A stretch of DNA of 25,895 nucleotides from Kiritimatiellia bacterium (GCA_024405255.1 JAKSOY010000032.1:1-25895), one strand, 5' to 3'; shown: positions 7,009-15,487, counted from the first letter of the stretch. Notes: generated by a model not told the origin, from the sequence alone. Made by a program: numbers and translations.

Positions 7009-7617
7009 ATGATGACACCCGAACAGACGCGGCTGAGAGAACGCCTCGGAGAATTGACGCCGGAGGAGTTCCATCGAATTGCGACGGAAGTCGAACTCGG
7101 CGAATGGCGCGCGGTGAACAAGTTCTGCGGCAAGTGCGGCACGGCCATGGTGCCGCATGCCGATCCGAACGAACATGCGTTTACGTGTCCCGCCTGCGGC
7201 TACCTCGCGTACCCGAAGATTTCCCCTGCGGTGATCGTGCTCGTCACGAAGGGACGCCAGATTCTGCTGCAGCGCAACAGCCACTACCGTGTGGCAAACT
7301 GGACGCTTGTGGCGGGATTCGTCGATCCGGGTGAGAACTTCGAGGAGGCCGTTCGCCGCGAAGCGCGCGAAGAGGCGTCCATCAAATTGACGAACATCCG
7401 CTATGCCCGGTCGCAGGCCTGGCCGTTCCCGAGCAACATCATGGTCGGGTTCCGCGCGGAATGGGCGGGCGGCGATTTGACGCCGGATGGCGAAGAAGTC
7501 ATTGAAAGCGCCTGGTTCGATGTGGACCATCTGCCGGCGATTCCGCGAGCCGGATCCATCGCCCGCAAGTTGATCGACGACTGGATCGCCGAACAATCTC
7601 CCAATCGAACAATCTAA
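7009..7617 (+). CDS. nudC: NudC-like NUDIX hydrolase (NAD(H) pyrophosphatase type)
   Basis: This 202-residue protein has a zinc ribbon (CGKC at 40-43, CPAC at 60-63), a NUDIX box from G103 to I125 (GFVDPGE, REAREE) and the NADH-pyrophosphatase hallmark SQAWPFP (135-141). NudC enzymes split NAD(H) into NMN(H) and AMP and remove NAD caps from RNA. The invariant Gly near the end of the NUDIX box is Ser124, and the SQPWPFPxS motif reads SQAWPFPSN, so specificity may be slightly altered. The N-terminal domain of E. coli NudC is mostly missing. ATG 7009 is chosen for the AAGGGGA site about 9 bases upstream; ATG 7012 is equally possible. The gene sits inside the Bat cluster, and its last codons lie within a low-complexity repeat. 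Confidence 0.85.
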   Translation: MMTPEQTRLRERLGELTPEEFHRIATEVELGEWRAVNKFCGKCGTAMVPHADPNEHAFTCPACGYLAYPKISPAVIVLVTKGRQILLQRNSHYRVANWTLVAGFVDPGENFEEAVRREAREEASIKLTNIRYARSQAWPFPSNIMVGFRAEWAGGDLTPDGEEVIESAWFDVDHLPAIPRAGSIARKLIDDWIAEQSPNRTI

Positions 7618-7696
7618 ACATTCGAACATTCAAGCATTCGAACAATCTCCCAATCTCCCAATCGAACAATCCGAACAATCGAACAATCGAAAAATC
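7591..7696 (+). repeat. Low-complexity CGAACAATC-type repeat tract
   Basis: Irregular tandem copies of units such as CGAACAATC, CAATCTCC and CGAACATT run from the last codons of the NUDIX gene to the ATG of the BatB-like gene. The tract includes the NUDIX stop codon and leaves no visible ribosome binding site before 7697. Confidence 0.7.
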
Positions 7697-10579
7697 ATGA
7701 AATTCGTCTATCCCTGGATGCTCATTCTCGTGGCGCTCGTGCCGATTGCGGGCGCATTCTGGGTGTTTCTGCGCGCACGTGCGGAGAAGAAGCTGGATGG
7801 CCTGATTGCGCCGTCTCTGCAGAAGCGTCTCATGCCGCAGGCACCTCATCTCTTCAACCTGCAGGCGGCGTTGCTCCTGACGGGACTCTTCCTCGTCGTC
7901 TTCGCGGCGGCGCGTCCGCAGTGGGGACATTCCCAGCAGAAGATGCAGGCGCGTTCACGCAACGTGGTCGTGGCGCTTGACGTGTCGCGTTCGATGCTTG
8001 TGGGAGACGTGCGGCCCAACCGCCTGGAGCGTGCAAAGGCCGACATCGCCGACTTGATCGACTCGCTGGAAGGCGACCGGTGCGCGCTTGTCGCTTTCCG
8101 TCGCACGGGCCAGTTGCTGTGTCCGCTCACGACCGACCACGGATTCTTGCGCAGTACGCTTGAAGGCACCACGCCTGAATCGGCGCCGCGCGGCGAGACG
8201 GACCTTGGAAGCGCGATCAAAACGTCCCTTGAGGCGCTCGATCCGGCGGCAGACGACCATAATGCGATCATCCTCGTTTCCGACGGCGGCGACCTGCGGG
8301 GCGGTGCCCTGTCGGAGGCGCGTAATGCGGCGAAGCGCAATGTGCCGATCTTTACGGTCGGTCTCGGCAATCCGAAGGAAGCGAGCACGATTCCCGACGC
8401 TTCGGGCCGTGGCGTGCAGCAGTATCAGGGCAAGGCCGTGTCGGTGAAGCTCGAGGAGAAGGCGCTCGTGGAGATCGCCAAGGCGAGCGGCGGCAAGTAT
8501 GTGGCGCTTGCGACGGCCGGTACGGCCGAGACGACGCTGGGCGCCATCTACCGCAAGTACCTGCGCCAGGTGGCGGCGAAGGAGCAGGCGGAAGAAGAGG
8601 AACTGCGCGCCACGGAGCGGTTTGGCATCTTTCTCGTTCCGGGACTTTTCCTGATGCTCGTCGCGGCCTTCTTCTCGCGCGGGCGCTTCGCCGGCCGTCT
8701 CGGGCGCCAGGTGGCGACGGCCGCCTCGTTCGTTCTGTTCTTCGGCCTTTTGGCCGAAGAACCACCAGCCGCGACGACCAATGCCGCCCCGGCGGCGGCA
8801 ACCGGACCGGCGAGCACGAACGCCGTGGCGGCTGTGGCGGAAGATCCGGCCTACGTACCGCCGCAGGAGGCGCAGCTGAGCGACCGCGAAATCTGGAACA
8901 AGGGCTACGATTTCTGGAAGGCGGGCGATGTCACGAACGCGCTCGCGACGCTGCAGCCCCTGCTCTTGAGCCGGACGCACGGTGCGCGCGCAGCCGAGGT
9001 CGTGGGGGCGCTGCAGTACGCGATACGCGGGGCTGAAATCGAGCAGGTGAAGAAAGCCGCCGGCGTCCAGGCGCAGGGTTCGGCGTTGGAGCCGCTGCGG
9101 CGCGCGTGCAAGGCCGGCGAGGACAGCGCGGCGGCGCTGCAGATCGCGTTGCGCGCGACGCCGGAGGATCCGCGCGCGAATCGCAATTTTGCGCGGGCGC
9201 TGACGGGACTCAAAGACCTGCGCGACGAGCTGCATGTCGCCGAGGTGCTTGATGCGGCGAAGAACAAGAATCCGAAGGACCAGATGACGGAAGCCGCGAA
9301 GGAGGCGCTGGCGCTTCTGAAGGCGCAGGCGGGTGTGCTGACAAACGAGGCGGCGCAGGCGGTGGCCGAGAGCGAGTCGCTGGCCGCGCGTGCGGAGAAG
9401 CTGGCGGATACGCTGATTCCGCTCAAGCAGCAGGTGTTCCAGTCCGTCACGAACGAGCAGCAGCGCATGACGATCGTGGGCGACGTGGAGGCGACGCGCG
9501 ACCTGACGATCAAGGCGGCCGAGCAGTTGGGCGACCTTTCGCCCGAGGCGGCGGAGAACCTGTCGAAGGCCGAGACGGCATTCCACCGCTATTGGAAGGG
9601 CGTGCTCGATCCGCCCGGCGCGCTGACGGAAGGACTGCGCGCGCAAACGAACGTGGTGACGAAGGCCGAGCGTGAAAACGGACGCGATTGGCAGCAGGAG
9701 GCGGCCGAATTCTCGCAGGTGTTTCTGGCGGGCTTCCAGCAGTGGGCGCAACAGGCGTGTGCGCAGGATGCGTCGTCCGCGAGCAACAAGCCGCCCTACA
9801 CGGCGGAAGTCGCACAGCAGGTCGCGACGGCGATGCAGGCGATTGCCCAGCAGCAGGCCGAGTTGCTGAAGGACCCCAAGGGCGAGATTCAGACGCAGGT
9901 GCTGACGGGGCTCAACCGCGTGCAGGAGCGTTGTGCCCTGATCGCGGGCCAGCCGCCGCAGATCAATGCCGTCGACATCCTTGCGCAGACGAATGCCTAT
10001 TTGGACGTCAAGCGTTCGGACGGTTTCGACTACCAGCAGGACGCGCTTGATTCGACGCGGGCCTTCCGCGCCAAGTTCCCTGCATGGGCCCAGCAGAAGG
10101 CGCAGGAGATTCAGCAGAAGATCCAGCAGGGCAATACGAATGCCGTTCCGTTCACGGCCGAGATGCAGCAGGAGATCACGAAGCTTGCGGAAGAGGTCCA
10201 GACGCTGCAGGAGAAAATGGTGAAGACGCCGCTGCCGCCGGAACAGCTCAAGATTCTTGAAAAGCTCGCGCGCATCCGCGAACTGCTGCCCAAGGACGAC
10301 GGCGGTGGACAAAGCCAGCAGCAGCAACAGCAGAACCAGCAGGATCAGAAGAAGGACCAGCAGAAGAACCAGGACCAGCAGAAGAACGATCAGGATCAAC
10401 AGCAGGACCAGCAGCAAGAAGAGCAGAAGAAGGAGCAGAAGGCCCAGCAGGATCCGAAGGACCAGAAGGAGGTCGAAGAACTGTTGCGGAAGGCCCAGGA
10501 ACGCAGCGATGAACACGAGAACGAGAAGAAGGCCCGCATGCTCAAGGCCCCGCTCTCGCCCAACGATCGCGACTGGTAG
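7697..10579 (+). CDS. batB: BatB-like VWA protein fused to a BatC-like Gln-rich periplasmic region
   Basis: This protein has 960 residues, about three times a normal BatB. Residues 1-335 form a standard BatB: two N-terminal helices (6-26, 55-72), a VWA domain with metal-site motif DVSRSM (D95/S97/S99), and a helix near 311-330. After a second hydrophobic stretch and a T/A/P-rich linker come about 580 residues rich in helix-forming Ala, Gln, Glu and Lys. These include two related units beginning near residues 650 and 764. The end is a Gln/Lys/Asp-rich low-complexity tract closing with PNDRDW, like the ends of BatC TPR proteins, whose C-terminus is often Lys/Gln-rich and ends in DW. BatB and BatC thus appear fused. 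No ribosome binding site is evident at the ATG, which follows a repeat tract, so translation may depend on coupling to the NUDIX gene. Confidence 0.82.
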   Translation: MKFVYPWMLILVALVPIAGAFWVFLRARAEKKLDGLIAPSLQKRLMPQAPHLFNLQAALLLTGLFLVVFAAARPQWGHSQQKMQARSRNVVVALDVSRSMLVGDVRPNRLERAKADIADLIDSLEGDRCALVAFRRTGQLLCPLTTDHGFLRSTLEGTTPESAPRGETDLGSAIKTSLEALDPAADDHNAIILVSDGGDLRGGALSEARNAAKRNVPIFTVGLGNPKEASTIPDASGRGVQQYQGKAVSVKLEEKALVEIAKASGGKYVALATAGTAETTLGAIYRKYLRQVAAKEQAEEEELRATERFGIFLVPGLFLMLVAAFFSRGRFAGRLGRQVATAASFVLFFGLLAEEPPAATTNAAPAAATGPASTNAVAAVAEDPAYVPPQEAQLSDREIWNKGYDFWKAGDVTNALATLQPLLLSRTHGARAAEVVGALQYAIRGAEIEQVKKAAGVQAQGSALEPLRRACKAGEDSAAALQIALRATPEDPRANRNFARALTGLKDLRDELHVAEVLDAAKNKNPKDQMTEAAKEALALLKAQAGVLTNEAAQAVAESESLAARAEKLADTLIPLKQQVFQSVTNEQQRMTIVGDVEATRDLTIKAAEQLGDLSPEAAENLSKAETAFHRYWKGVLDPPGALTEGLRAQTNVVTKAERENGRDWQQEAAEFSQVFLAGFQQWAQQACAQDASSASNKPPYTAEVAQQVATAMQAIAQQQAELLKDPKGEIQTQVLTGLNRVQERCALIAGQPPQINAVDILAQTNAYLDVKRSDGFDYQQDALDSTRAFRAKFPAWAQQKAQEIQQKIQQGNTNAVPFTAEMQQEITKLAEEVQTLQEKMVKTPLPPEQLKILEKLARIRELLPKDDGGGQSQQQQQQNQQDQKKDQQKNQDQQKNDQDQQQDQQQEEQKKEQKAQQDPKDQKEVEELLRKAQERSDEHENEKKARMLKAPLSPNDRDW
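10313..10450 (+). repeat. CAG/CAA-rich microsatellite coding for the Gln-rich tail
   Basis: The stretch is dominated by CAG, CAA, GAC and AAG codons and encodes QSQQQQQQNQQ followed by many Q/K/D repeats of the BatB/C-like protein. It is prone to expansion or contraction in whole codons. Confidence 0.6.
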
Positions 10580-10625
10580 TCGATCTGCCGCGTCCGCGCA
10601 GGTTCGGTTAAAGGAGTCATGCCAA

Positions 10626-13448
10626 ATGAAAATGAAAACGAAACGAGTGTCGCGGATTTGCATTGCACTTGCTGCGATTGCAGTTTGTGGTGGTCCGCTG
10701 TACGCCGAATCCGGACTCGTACCGGTTCCAAAGGACTATCGGACAGTTGACTACATCGAGTCGACGGGACGCGAACTGCTCGACACGGGCATCGACTCCG
10801 GACCCGCGACGGCGGTGGAGCTGCGTTTCGGCCGCATGCGACGAATCGGCGACCGCAGCGACGTGCTGTTCGGCGGAAGCGGTTTCACGCACTGGACCTA
10901 CCTGCTTGTCTGGCAGGGCGACGATCTCAAGTTCTACGGCCACGGCGATACCGTCGTGCCGGGGTTCCGTCCGGAACGCGACTACACGCTGCGCCTGGAC
11001 GGTAACGACGTGACGGTGCGCGCGTCGGACGGGCAGACCTACGCCGCGAAGGTGGACAACCGGGTGAACTACAACGGCAGCAAGCGTCTCCGCCTCTTCG
11101 GCGTGCACGGTTTCCCGCAGTATTCCTCGGCCTATCGGCTGTACGGTCTGCAGATTTGGACCAACCGCACCGTGCTCGCGCGTTCGTTCGTGCCGTGCCG
11201 CCGTCCGGACGGCGAGGCCGGCCTCTGGGATCGCGTGACGGGCCGCTTCTTCCTGAGCGATTACTACGGTGTGACCTGTGGATTTGCCGCACCTGGCGAC
11301 AAGCCCGAGCGCGATCTTCCGCGCGGGAGCCGTTCGTTCTGGGATCTGAAGACGCTCCACCAGACGCCTCGGACGTTTCCGGTCGAACTGCCTTGCCGTG
11401 ACGGCTGGGACCGGAATCCAAGTCCTGACGTGAAGCCGATCTTCGTCGAGGGCGAACCGTACCACGGCAAGCCCACGCGCATCTTCGCGTGGTGGGGCCT
11501 CCCCGCCGGCGCGTCCGCGACGAACAAAGTGCCCGCAATGGTGCTTGTGCACGGCGGTGGTGGAACGGCGTTCACGTCGTGGACCAAGCTCTGGATGGAC
11601 CGCGGCTACGCGGTGATCGCAATGGACCACTGTGGGTCGATTCCGCAGGGCGAGCGGGGGGCGCGCCATCCTCGCCATCCGTGGTCGGGTCCGTTCGGCA
11701 TGGATACGGCGCTCAACCCCGCCGACCCCGATCTGAAGGATCACTGGACCTACCATGCGGTCGCGGCAGTGATGCGCTGCCACTCGTGGCTCCGTTCGCT
11801 TCCTGAGGTCGATCCTACGCGGACGGGTCTGACGGGCATCAGCTGGGGCGGGTACCTGACGAGCATCGTCGGGTCGGTCGACACGCGCTTCCGGTTCGTG
11901 GCGCCGGTGTACGGCTGCGGGTACTATCCGAACAACTTCGAGTGGTGGGCCAAACCGTGGAACGACTTCACGGCCAACCGCGAGCTGCACCGCGCGTGGT
12001 TCGCGCTCTGGGATCCGAGCGAGTACCTGAAGAGTCCCCGCTACGGACGGACGATTCCCTATCTCTGGTGCGACGGCACGAACGACCGGTGGTATCCGTT
12101 CGACTCCCTGCGCATGTGTTGCAATCTGCTGGACGATGCGACACCGCTCAACCTCTCGCTCAAGCTGCGCATGCCGCACGGCTACGCGCCGGCCGGCGAT
12201 CCGAAGGAGATCGCTGCGCTCGCCGCGCATCACCTGAAGGGCGCACCGCCGCTCGTCGACGTCACGCACGCCTGGGAGCGCGACGGAAAACTCTTCGCCG
12301 AGTTCGATGCGCATGGTCGCACGCTCGCGCGGGCCGAACTTCTCTACACGACCGACCACAACGGCATCCTTGCGCGGCGCAAGTGGCAGGCGTTGCCGGT
12401 CCATGGCTTCACGCCCGCGACGGGCAAGGTCGAGGTCGAGCTTCCCGCGAACACGCGCATGTACGTCCTCAACCTCATCACCGACGACGGACTCGTCGCC
12501 TCCTCGCGCATCTTCCAGCGCGAGGACTGGGGACTCGTGGACAATCCGCGCAATCCGAACACCGACTGGATGGCGGGCGGAAAGGGCGTCTTCATGCACT
12601 TCCTGCCCAACCGGGTGGAGGGCGTGAAGGCATTCGACGTCGAAGGGGTCGTGCGCCAGGTCGTCGAGATGAAGGCGGACTGGTTCTGCTTCACGCTCGG
12701 TCAGAACAGCGGAATCTACAACACGCCGAACGCGACCTACGACCGCGTCTGTGGCTATGCGCCGGGTTCGCATTGTGCGACGCGCGACATCCCGAAGGAG
12801 CTGATCGCGGCGCTGAAGCCGCACGGCATCCGGCTGATGCTCTACCTGCCCTGTCAGCCCGCGAACGGCGATGCGCATGCCGAGGACGCCTTCGGCTTCC
12901 CGGCGGGACCCGCGAACAGCGATCGCGTGATCAATGTCGCAGCGGCGACGGCGTGGGGCGATGTGATCGAGGAGTGGAGTCGGCGGTACGGGGCGGACGT
13001 CTCGGGGTGGTGGTTCGATGGCGGCTATCGCTGGGTCAACTTCACCGACCGGATCGCGGGCCTCTACGCGGGGGCGGTGAAGCGCGGCAATCCGAACGCG
13101 GTGGTGGCGTTCAACGAGGGCGTGGTCGAACCCGTGCGGCGCTGGACGCATGCGGGCGACTATCTGGCGGGAGAGGTCAACCATCCCTTGCGCGAGAATT
13201 GCACGGGACGGTGGTGCGGCGACCGGCAATGGCAGGTGCTCACGTTCTGCGGCCGCACATGGGGAAGTCCGACCTGCCGGTATTCGGACGAGCAATGGAC
13301 CAATTGGCTCCGTCCCGTGCTCGCGGCGGGCGGCGCGGTGACGATCGACATGGCGTACGATCCGAAGACGGGCAGGTTCTGTGAAACCCAGGTCGAGCAG
13401 ATGAAGCGTGTCTTCCGCGCCGTCGGTGAAAGACGGGGCGTGAAATGA
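10626..13448 (+). CDS. Secreted LamG-like / serine esterase / GH29-like glycosidase fusion
   Basis: This 940-residue protein has a signal peptide (MKMKTKRVSRICIALAAIAV, cut after PLYA). Residues about 30-210 form a LamG/concanavalin-like domain (VDYIESTGRELLDTGI, DGEAGLWDRVTGRFF). Residues about 260-540 form an alpha/beta-hydrolase of the dienelactone hydrolase/acetyl xylan esterase type: oxyanion motif LVHGGGG, nucleophile Ser406 in GISWGG, Asp483 or Asp487 in DGTND, and His518 in MPHGY. Residues about 640-940 resemble GH29 alpha-L-fucosidases, with GKGVFMHF near the start and Asp798 in WWFDGG as probable nucleophile. It probably removes acyl groups and sugars from a host or plant glycan, but the substrate is unknown. 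ATG 10626 is chosen for AAAGGAG 9 bases upstream and the signal peptide. It follows the Bat cluster by 46 bp. Confidence 0.78.
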   Translation: MKMKTKRVSRICIALAAIAVCGGPLYAESGLVPVPKDYRTVDYIESTGRELLDTGIDSGPATAVELRFGRMRRIGDRSDVLFGGSGFTHWTYLLVWQGDDLKFYGHGDTVVPGFRPERDYTLRLDGNDVTVRASDGQTYAAKVDNRVNYNGSKRLRLFGVHGFPQYSSAYRLYGLQIWTNRTVLARSFVPCRRPDGEAGLWDRVTGRFFLSDYYGVTCGFAAPGDKPERDLPRGSRSFWDLKTLHQTPRTFPVELPCRDGWDRNPSPDVKPIFVEGEPYHGKPTRIFAWWGLPAGASATNKVPAMVLVHGGGGTAFTSWTKLWMDRGYAVIAMDHCGSIPQGERGARHPRHPWSGPFGMDTALNPADPDLKDHWTYHAVAAVMRCHSWLRSLPEVDPTRTGLTGISWGGYLTSIVGSVDTRFRFVAPVYGCGYYPNNFEWWAKPWNDFTANRELHRAWFALWDPSEYLKSPRYGRTIPYLWCDGTNDRWYPFDSLRMCCNLLDDATPLNLSLKLRMPHGYAPAGDPKEIAALAAHHLKGAPPLVDVTHAWERDGKLFAEFDAHGRTLARAELLYTTDHNGILARRKWQALPVHGFTPATGKVEVELPANTRMYVLNLITDDGLVASSRIFQREDWGLVDNPRNPNTDWMAGGKGVFMHFLPNRVEGVKAFDVEGVVRQVVEMKADWFCFTLGQNSGIYNTPNATYDRVCGYAPGSHCATRDIPKELIAALKPHGIRLMLYLPCQPANGDAHAEDAFGFPAGPANSDRVINVAAATAWGDVIEEWSRRYGADVSGWWFDGGYRWVNFTDRIAGLYAGAVKRGNPNAVVAFNEGVVEPVRRWTHAGDYLAGEVNHPLRENCTGRWCGDRQWQVLTFCGRTWGSPTCRYSDEQWTNWLRPVLAAGGAVTIDMAYDPKTGRFCETQVEQMKRVFRAVGERRGVK

Positions 13449-13502
13449 GCGGTAAACAGGGTAATCATCGGCCCTGACGCCGGTTGGTAGCAGGTTTACC
13501 GC
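13449..13502. promoter_or_regulatory. Inverted repeat upstream of the sensor operon, overlapping its -35 box
   Basis: A perfect 9-bp inverted repeat, GCGGTAAAC (13449-13457) and GTTTACCGC (13494-13502), encloses 36 bases. A smaller CAGGG/CCCTG pair (13457-13461, 13472-13476) lies inside. The right arm contains the -35 hexamer TTTACC, so a bound protein could block the promoter. The left arm begins directly after the stop codon of the upstream gene, so a role at the end of that transcript is also possible. Confidence 0.4.
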
Positions 13503-13523
13503 GGGGCGTGTTTATGCTATAAT
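13495..13523 (+). promoter_or_regulatory. Promoter of the sensor operon
   Basis: TTTACC (13495-13500) and consensus TATAAT (13518-13523) are separated by 17 bp, with an extended -10 TG (TGCTATAAT). The expected start near 13530 leaves a leader of about 44 bases before the ATG at 13574. Confidence 0.65.
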
Positions 13524-13573
13524 AGCGGGCGTCGTGAAACTGCGGTTGATAGACAGAAAGGCCAATTCCTGAC

Positions 13574-15487
13574 ATGCGGTGGTCCTCCAGATGGATGAGC
13601 GCCCTGGTCGGGTGTTGGCTTATGGCTTGGGCTTCGGAGGCGGCGGGTGCGCTTGTCGAATTGCAGACGCCGGTCGTGGGGGCTGTGTCGAATGTCGTAC
13701 GGGCGGCCCGCTACCTTGAATACGGCTTTTCCGAACAGCAGGTGGATAGTTCCTACAAGGGTGCCAACGAGGAATTGATTACGCGACTTGCGGAATTGAA
13801 CGGTTGGCAGATCCAGTGGGTCGTCTGTTCCTCGTCGGAGGCGGTGGAGAAGCTCAAGAAAGGCGAGCTCGATCTCGTCGGCGGACTTTCCTATACCGAA
13901 GAGCGGGCGCGCCAGTTTTCCTATCCGCATCTCCCGACGGGCAACTATGGCGCGGAGCTTGTCGTGCGGGAAGGGGGAGACGTCGATCTGGTGCATCTCG
14001 CCGGTACGAACGGGCTCGTTGTGGCGACGGGGCAGGATCCGCGTTTGAACGAGCAGCTTGAAAGTTACTTGAGACAGTACAAGATACCCTATCGTCTGGT
14101 CGCCTATCCATCCTATCGCGAGGCGCGTCTGGCGTTCTATCGGGCACAGGTACATGCGTTTATGACGATTGGGCCTTTCACGCACGAAGGCGAACAGGCG
14201 GTTGTCGAATTTCCGCCTGTGCCGGGATTCATCTGCGTCGCGAAAAAGCGTCCGGATCTTCTCCGCGAGCTCAACTCGGCACTGGCCAAATTGTATGAAA
14301 CTTCGCCGACGTTCGTTTCGTCGGTCGTGAGCCGGCATTTTCCGCATGTGGCGACACATACCGAGACGCTGACGGCTGAAGAACAGGCTTGGTTGCGGGA
14401 TCGGGTCGTTCGCGGAGAACCCGTCTCCGTGGATATCTCGCCCCTGCTGCCGCCGCTCAAGACATGGAACCATGCGCGTCAGGAACCGATGGGTTTTACG
14501 CGGGCGCTTTTTCAGGAGATCTCGCGGAGAACGGGATTGCTCTTTTCCTTTCAGGCCCCGGGGACTTCGCAGACGGGGCGTACGCGTTTCCGGGCGGGTA
14601 CGGTTGACGTGTGGGTGGATTTCGGTGCGAGTGCCTACGAGGCTGTCGTCGACGAGGCTCGCCGCTATTCGCTTTCGGTTCCGCAGTTGCTTGTCTGCCG
14701 CCGTGATACGGCATTGCCGGATCCTGCCGCCGGCAAGATTTCCGTTCCGGTCTGGGACCGTTCCCGTCTGGCCGTCTATCGACGCGGAGGACTTGATTCG
14801 CGTCTCGTGGTGTGTCCCGACAGTCTTGACGCGGTTCGGGCGGTTTTGGATGGTCGTGCGGATGCCACGTTCCTGTCGGTCTTCATGTCGGCCATCTACA
14901 TTCGCCAACTTCATGCCGAACGGGCCCTTGAGACGCGTCCTGCTCCGCACGCGCATAACGAGGTCGTCTTCTCTTTCATTGTTTCGCCCAAGGCTCCGGC
15001 TCCGCTTGCCGGCATTCTGCGTAAGACGACGGCGGGCCTTTCGAGTTCCGATACGGCGGCTATGATGATGCAGGCGTCTCACGAATCGGTCAACCGGCCG
15101 TTCTTCTCGACGAAGGAGTGGATCCTTTTCGTCGTGTTGGCCGTGGGCGGACTGCTTTCCCTCATCGGCTATCTCGATGTGCGCCGCGTGCACCAATATG
15201 AGATGATGACGGAAGAGCATGAGCGTCTGGTGAAGATGCGTGATTCGTTTTTCAAACGGGCCGCAGCCGAACTGAGCGGTCCCATTGATGCGATTGAAGC
15301 GCGGGCCGAGTGCCTGCGTACGCCCGACGCCTCGCGAGAACATGTGCTCGACTGGACGGAAGGCCTGATCCGAAATGCAGACCTTCTTGTGACGCGCCTT
15401 CGGAACCTCATCGAATACGCGAAGATCGAGCGTGAGTATGAGGACAAGTGGCGTCAGGCTGAAGGAGGAGGGCCTCGTGACAACTAG
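13574..15487 (+). CDS. Membrane sensor with two periplasmic-binding domains and a degenerate DHp stub (pseudokinase)
   Basis: This 637-residue protein has a signal sequence (about 1-25), two bacterial solute-binding (PBP2) domains at about 55-265 and 285-500, one membrane helix (516-537) and a short cytoplasmic helical region. The last resembles a histidine-kinase DHp domain, but the H-box reads AAELSGPIDAIEA, with Ala565 where SHEIRTPL has the phosphoacceptor His. The protein ends there; no ATP-binding domain exists in any frame before the next gene. It is a clear paralogue of the kinase at 16274: both contain VDISP, an EIS..TGL segment, and matching RLV.C....D..R.V.DG.AD.TFL segments. It is probably a ligand-sensing partner that forms helical bundles with the kinase. 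The start is weakly defined, with AGAAAGG 12 bases upstream. It overlaps the next gene by 11 bp. Confidence 0.82.
   Translation: MRWSSRWMSALVGCWLMAWASEAAGALVELQTPVVGAVSNVVRAARYLEYGFSEQQVDSSYKGANEELITRLAELNGWQIQWVVCSSSEAVEKLKKGELDLVGGLSYTEERARQFSYPHLPTGNYGAELVVREGGDVDLVHLAGTNGLVVATGQDPRLNEQLESYLRQYKIPYRLVAYPSYREARLAFYRAQVHAFMTIGPFTHEGEQAVVEFPPVPGFICVAKKRPDLLRELNSALAKLYETSPTFVSSVVSRHFPHVATHTETLTAEEQAWLRDRVVRGEPVSVDISPLLPPLKTWNHARQEPMGFTRALFQEISRRTGLLFSFQAPGTSQTGRTRFRAGTVDVWVDFGASAYEAVVDEARRYSLSVPQLLVCRRDTALPDPAAGKISVPVWDRSRLAVYRRGGLDSRLVVCPDSLDAVRAVLDGRADATFLSVFMSAIYIRQLHAERALETRPAPHAHNEVVFSFIVSPKAPAPLAGILRKTTAGLSSSDTAAMMMQASHESVNRPFFSTKEWILFVVLAVGGLLSLIGYLDVRRVHQYEMMTEEHERLVKMRDSFFKRAAAELSGPIDAIEARAECLRTPDASREHVLDWTEGLIRNADLLVTRLRNLIEYAKIEREYEDKWRQAEGGGPRDN

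Noticed and set aside
7955..10663. Very long minus-strand open frame (902 codons) opposite batB
   Set aside because: It is Leu/Arg-rich with no domain motifs and is a shadow of the GC-rich, Gln-rich plus-strand gene, which has clear VWA and membrane features.
10617..13295. Long minus-strand open frame (892 codons) opposite the esterase-glycosidase gene
   Set aside because: Composition is Arg/Val/His-rich as expected from an antisense shadow of a GC-rich gene, while the plus strand has a signal peptide and catalytic motifs.
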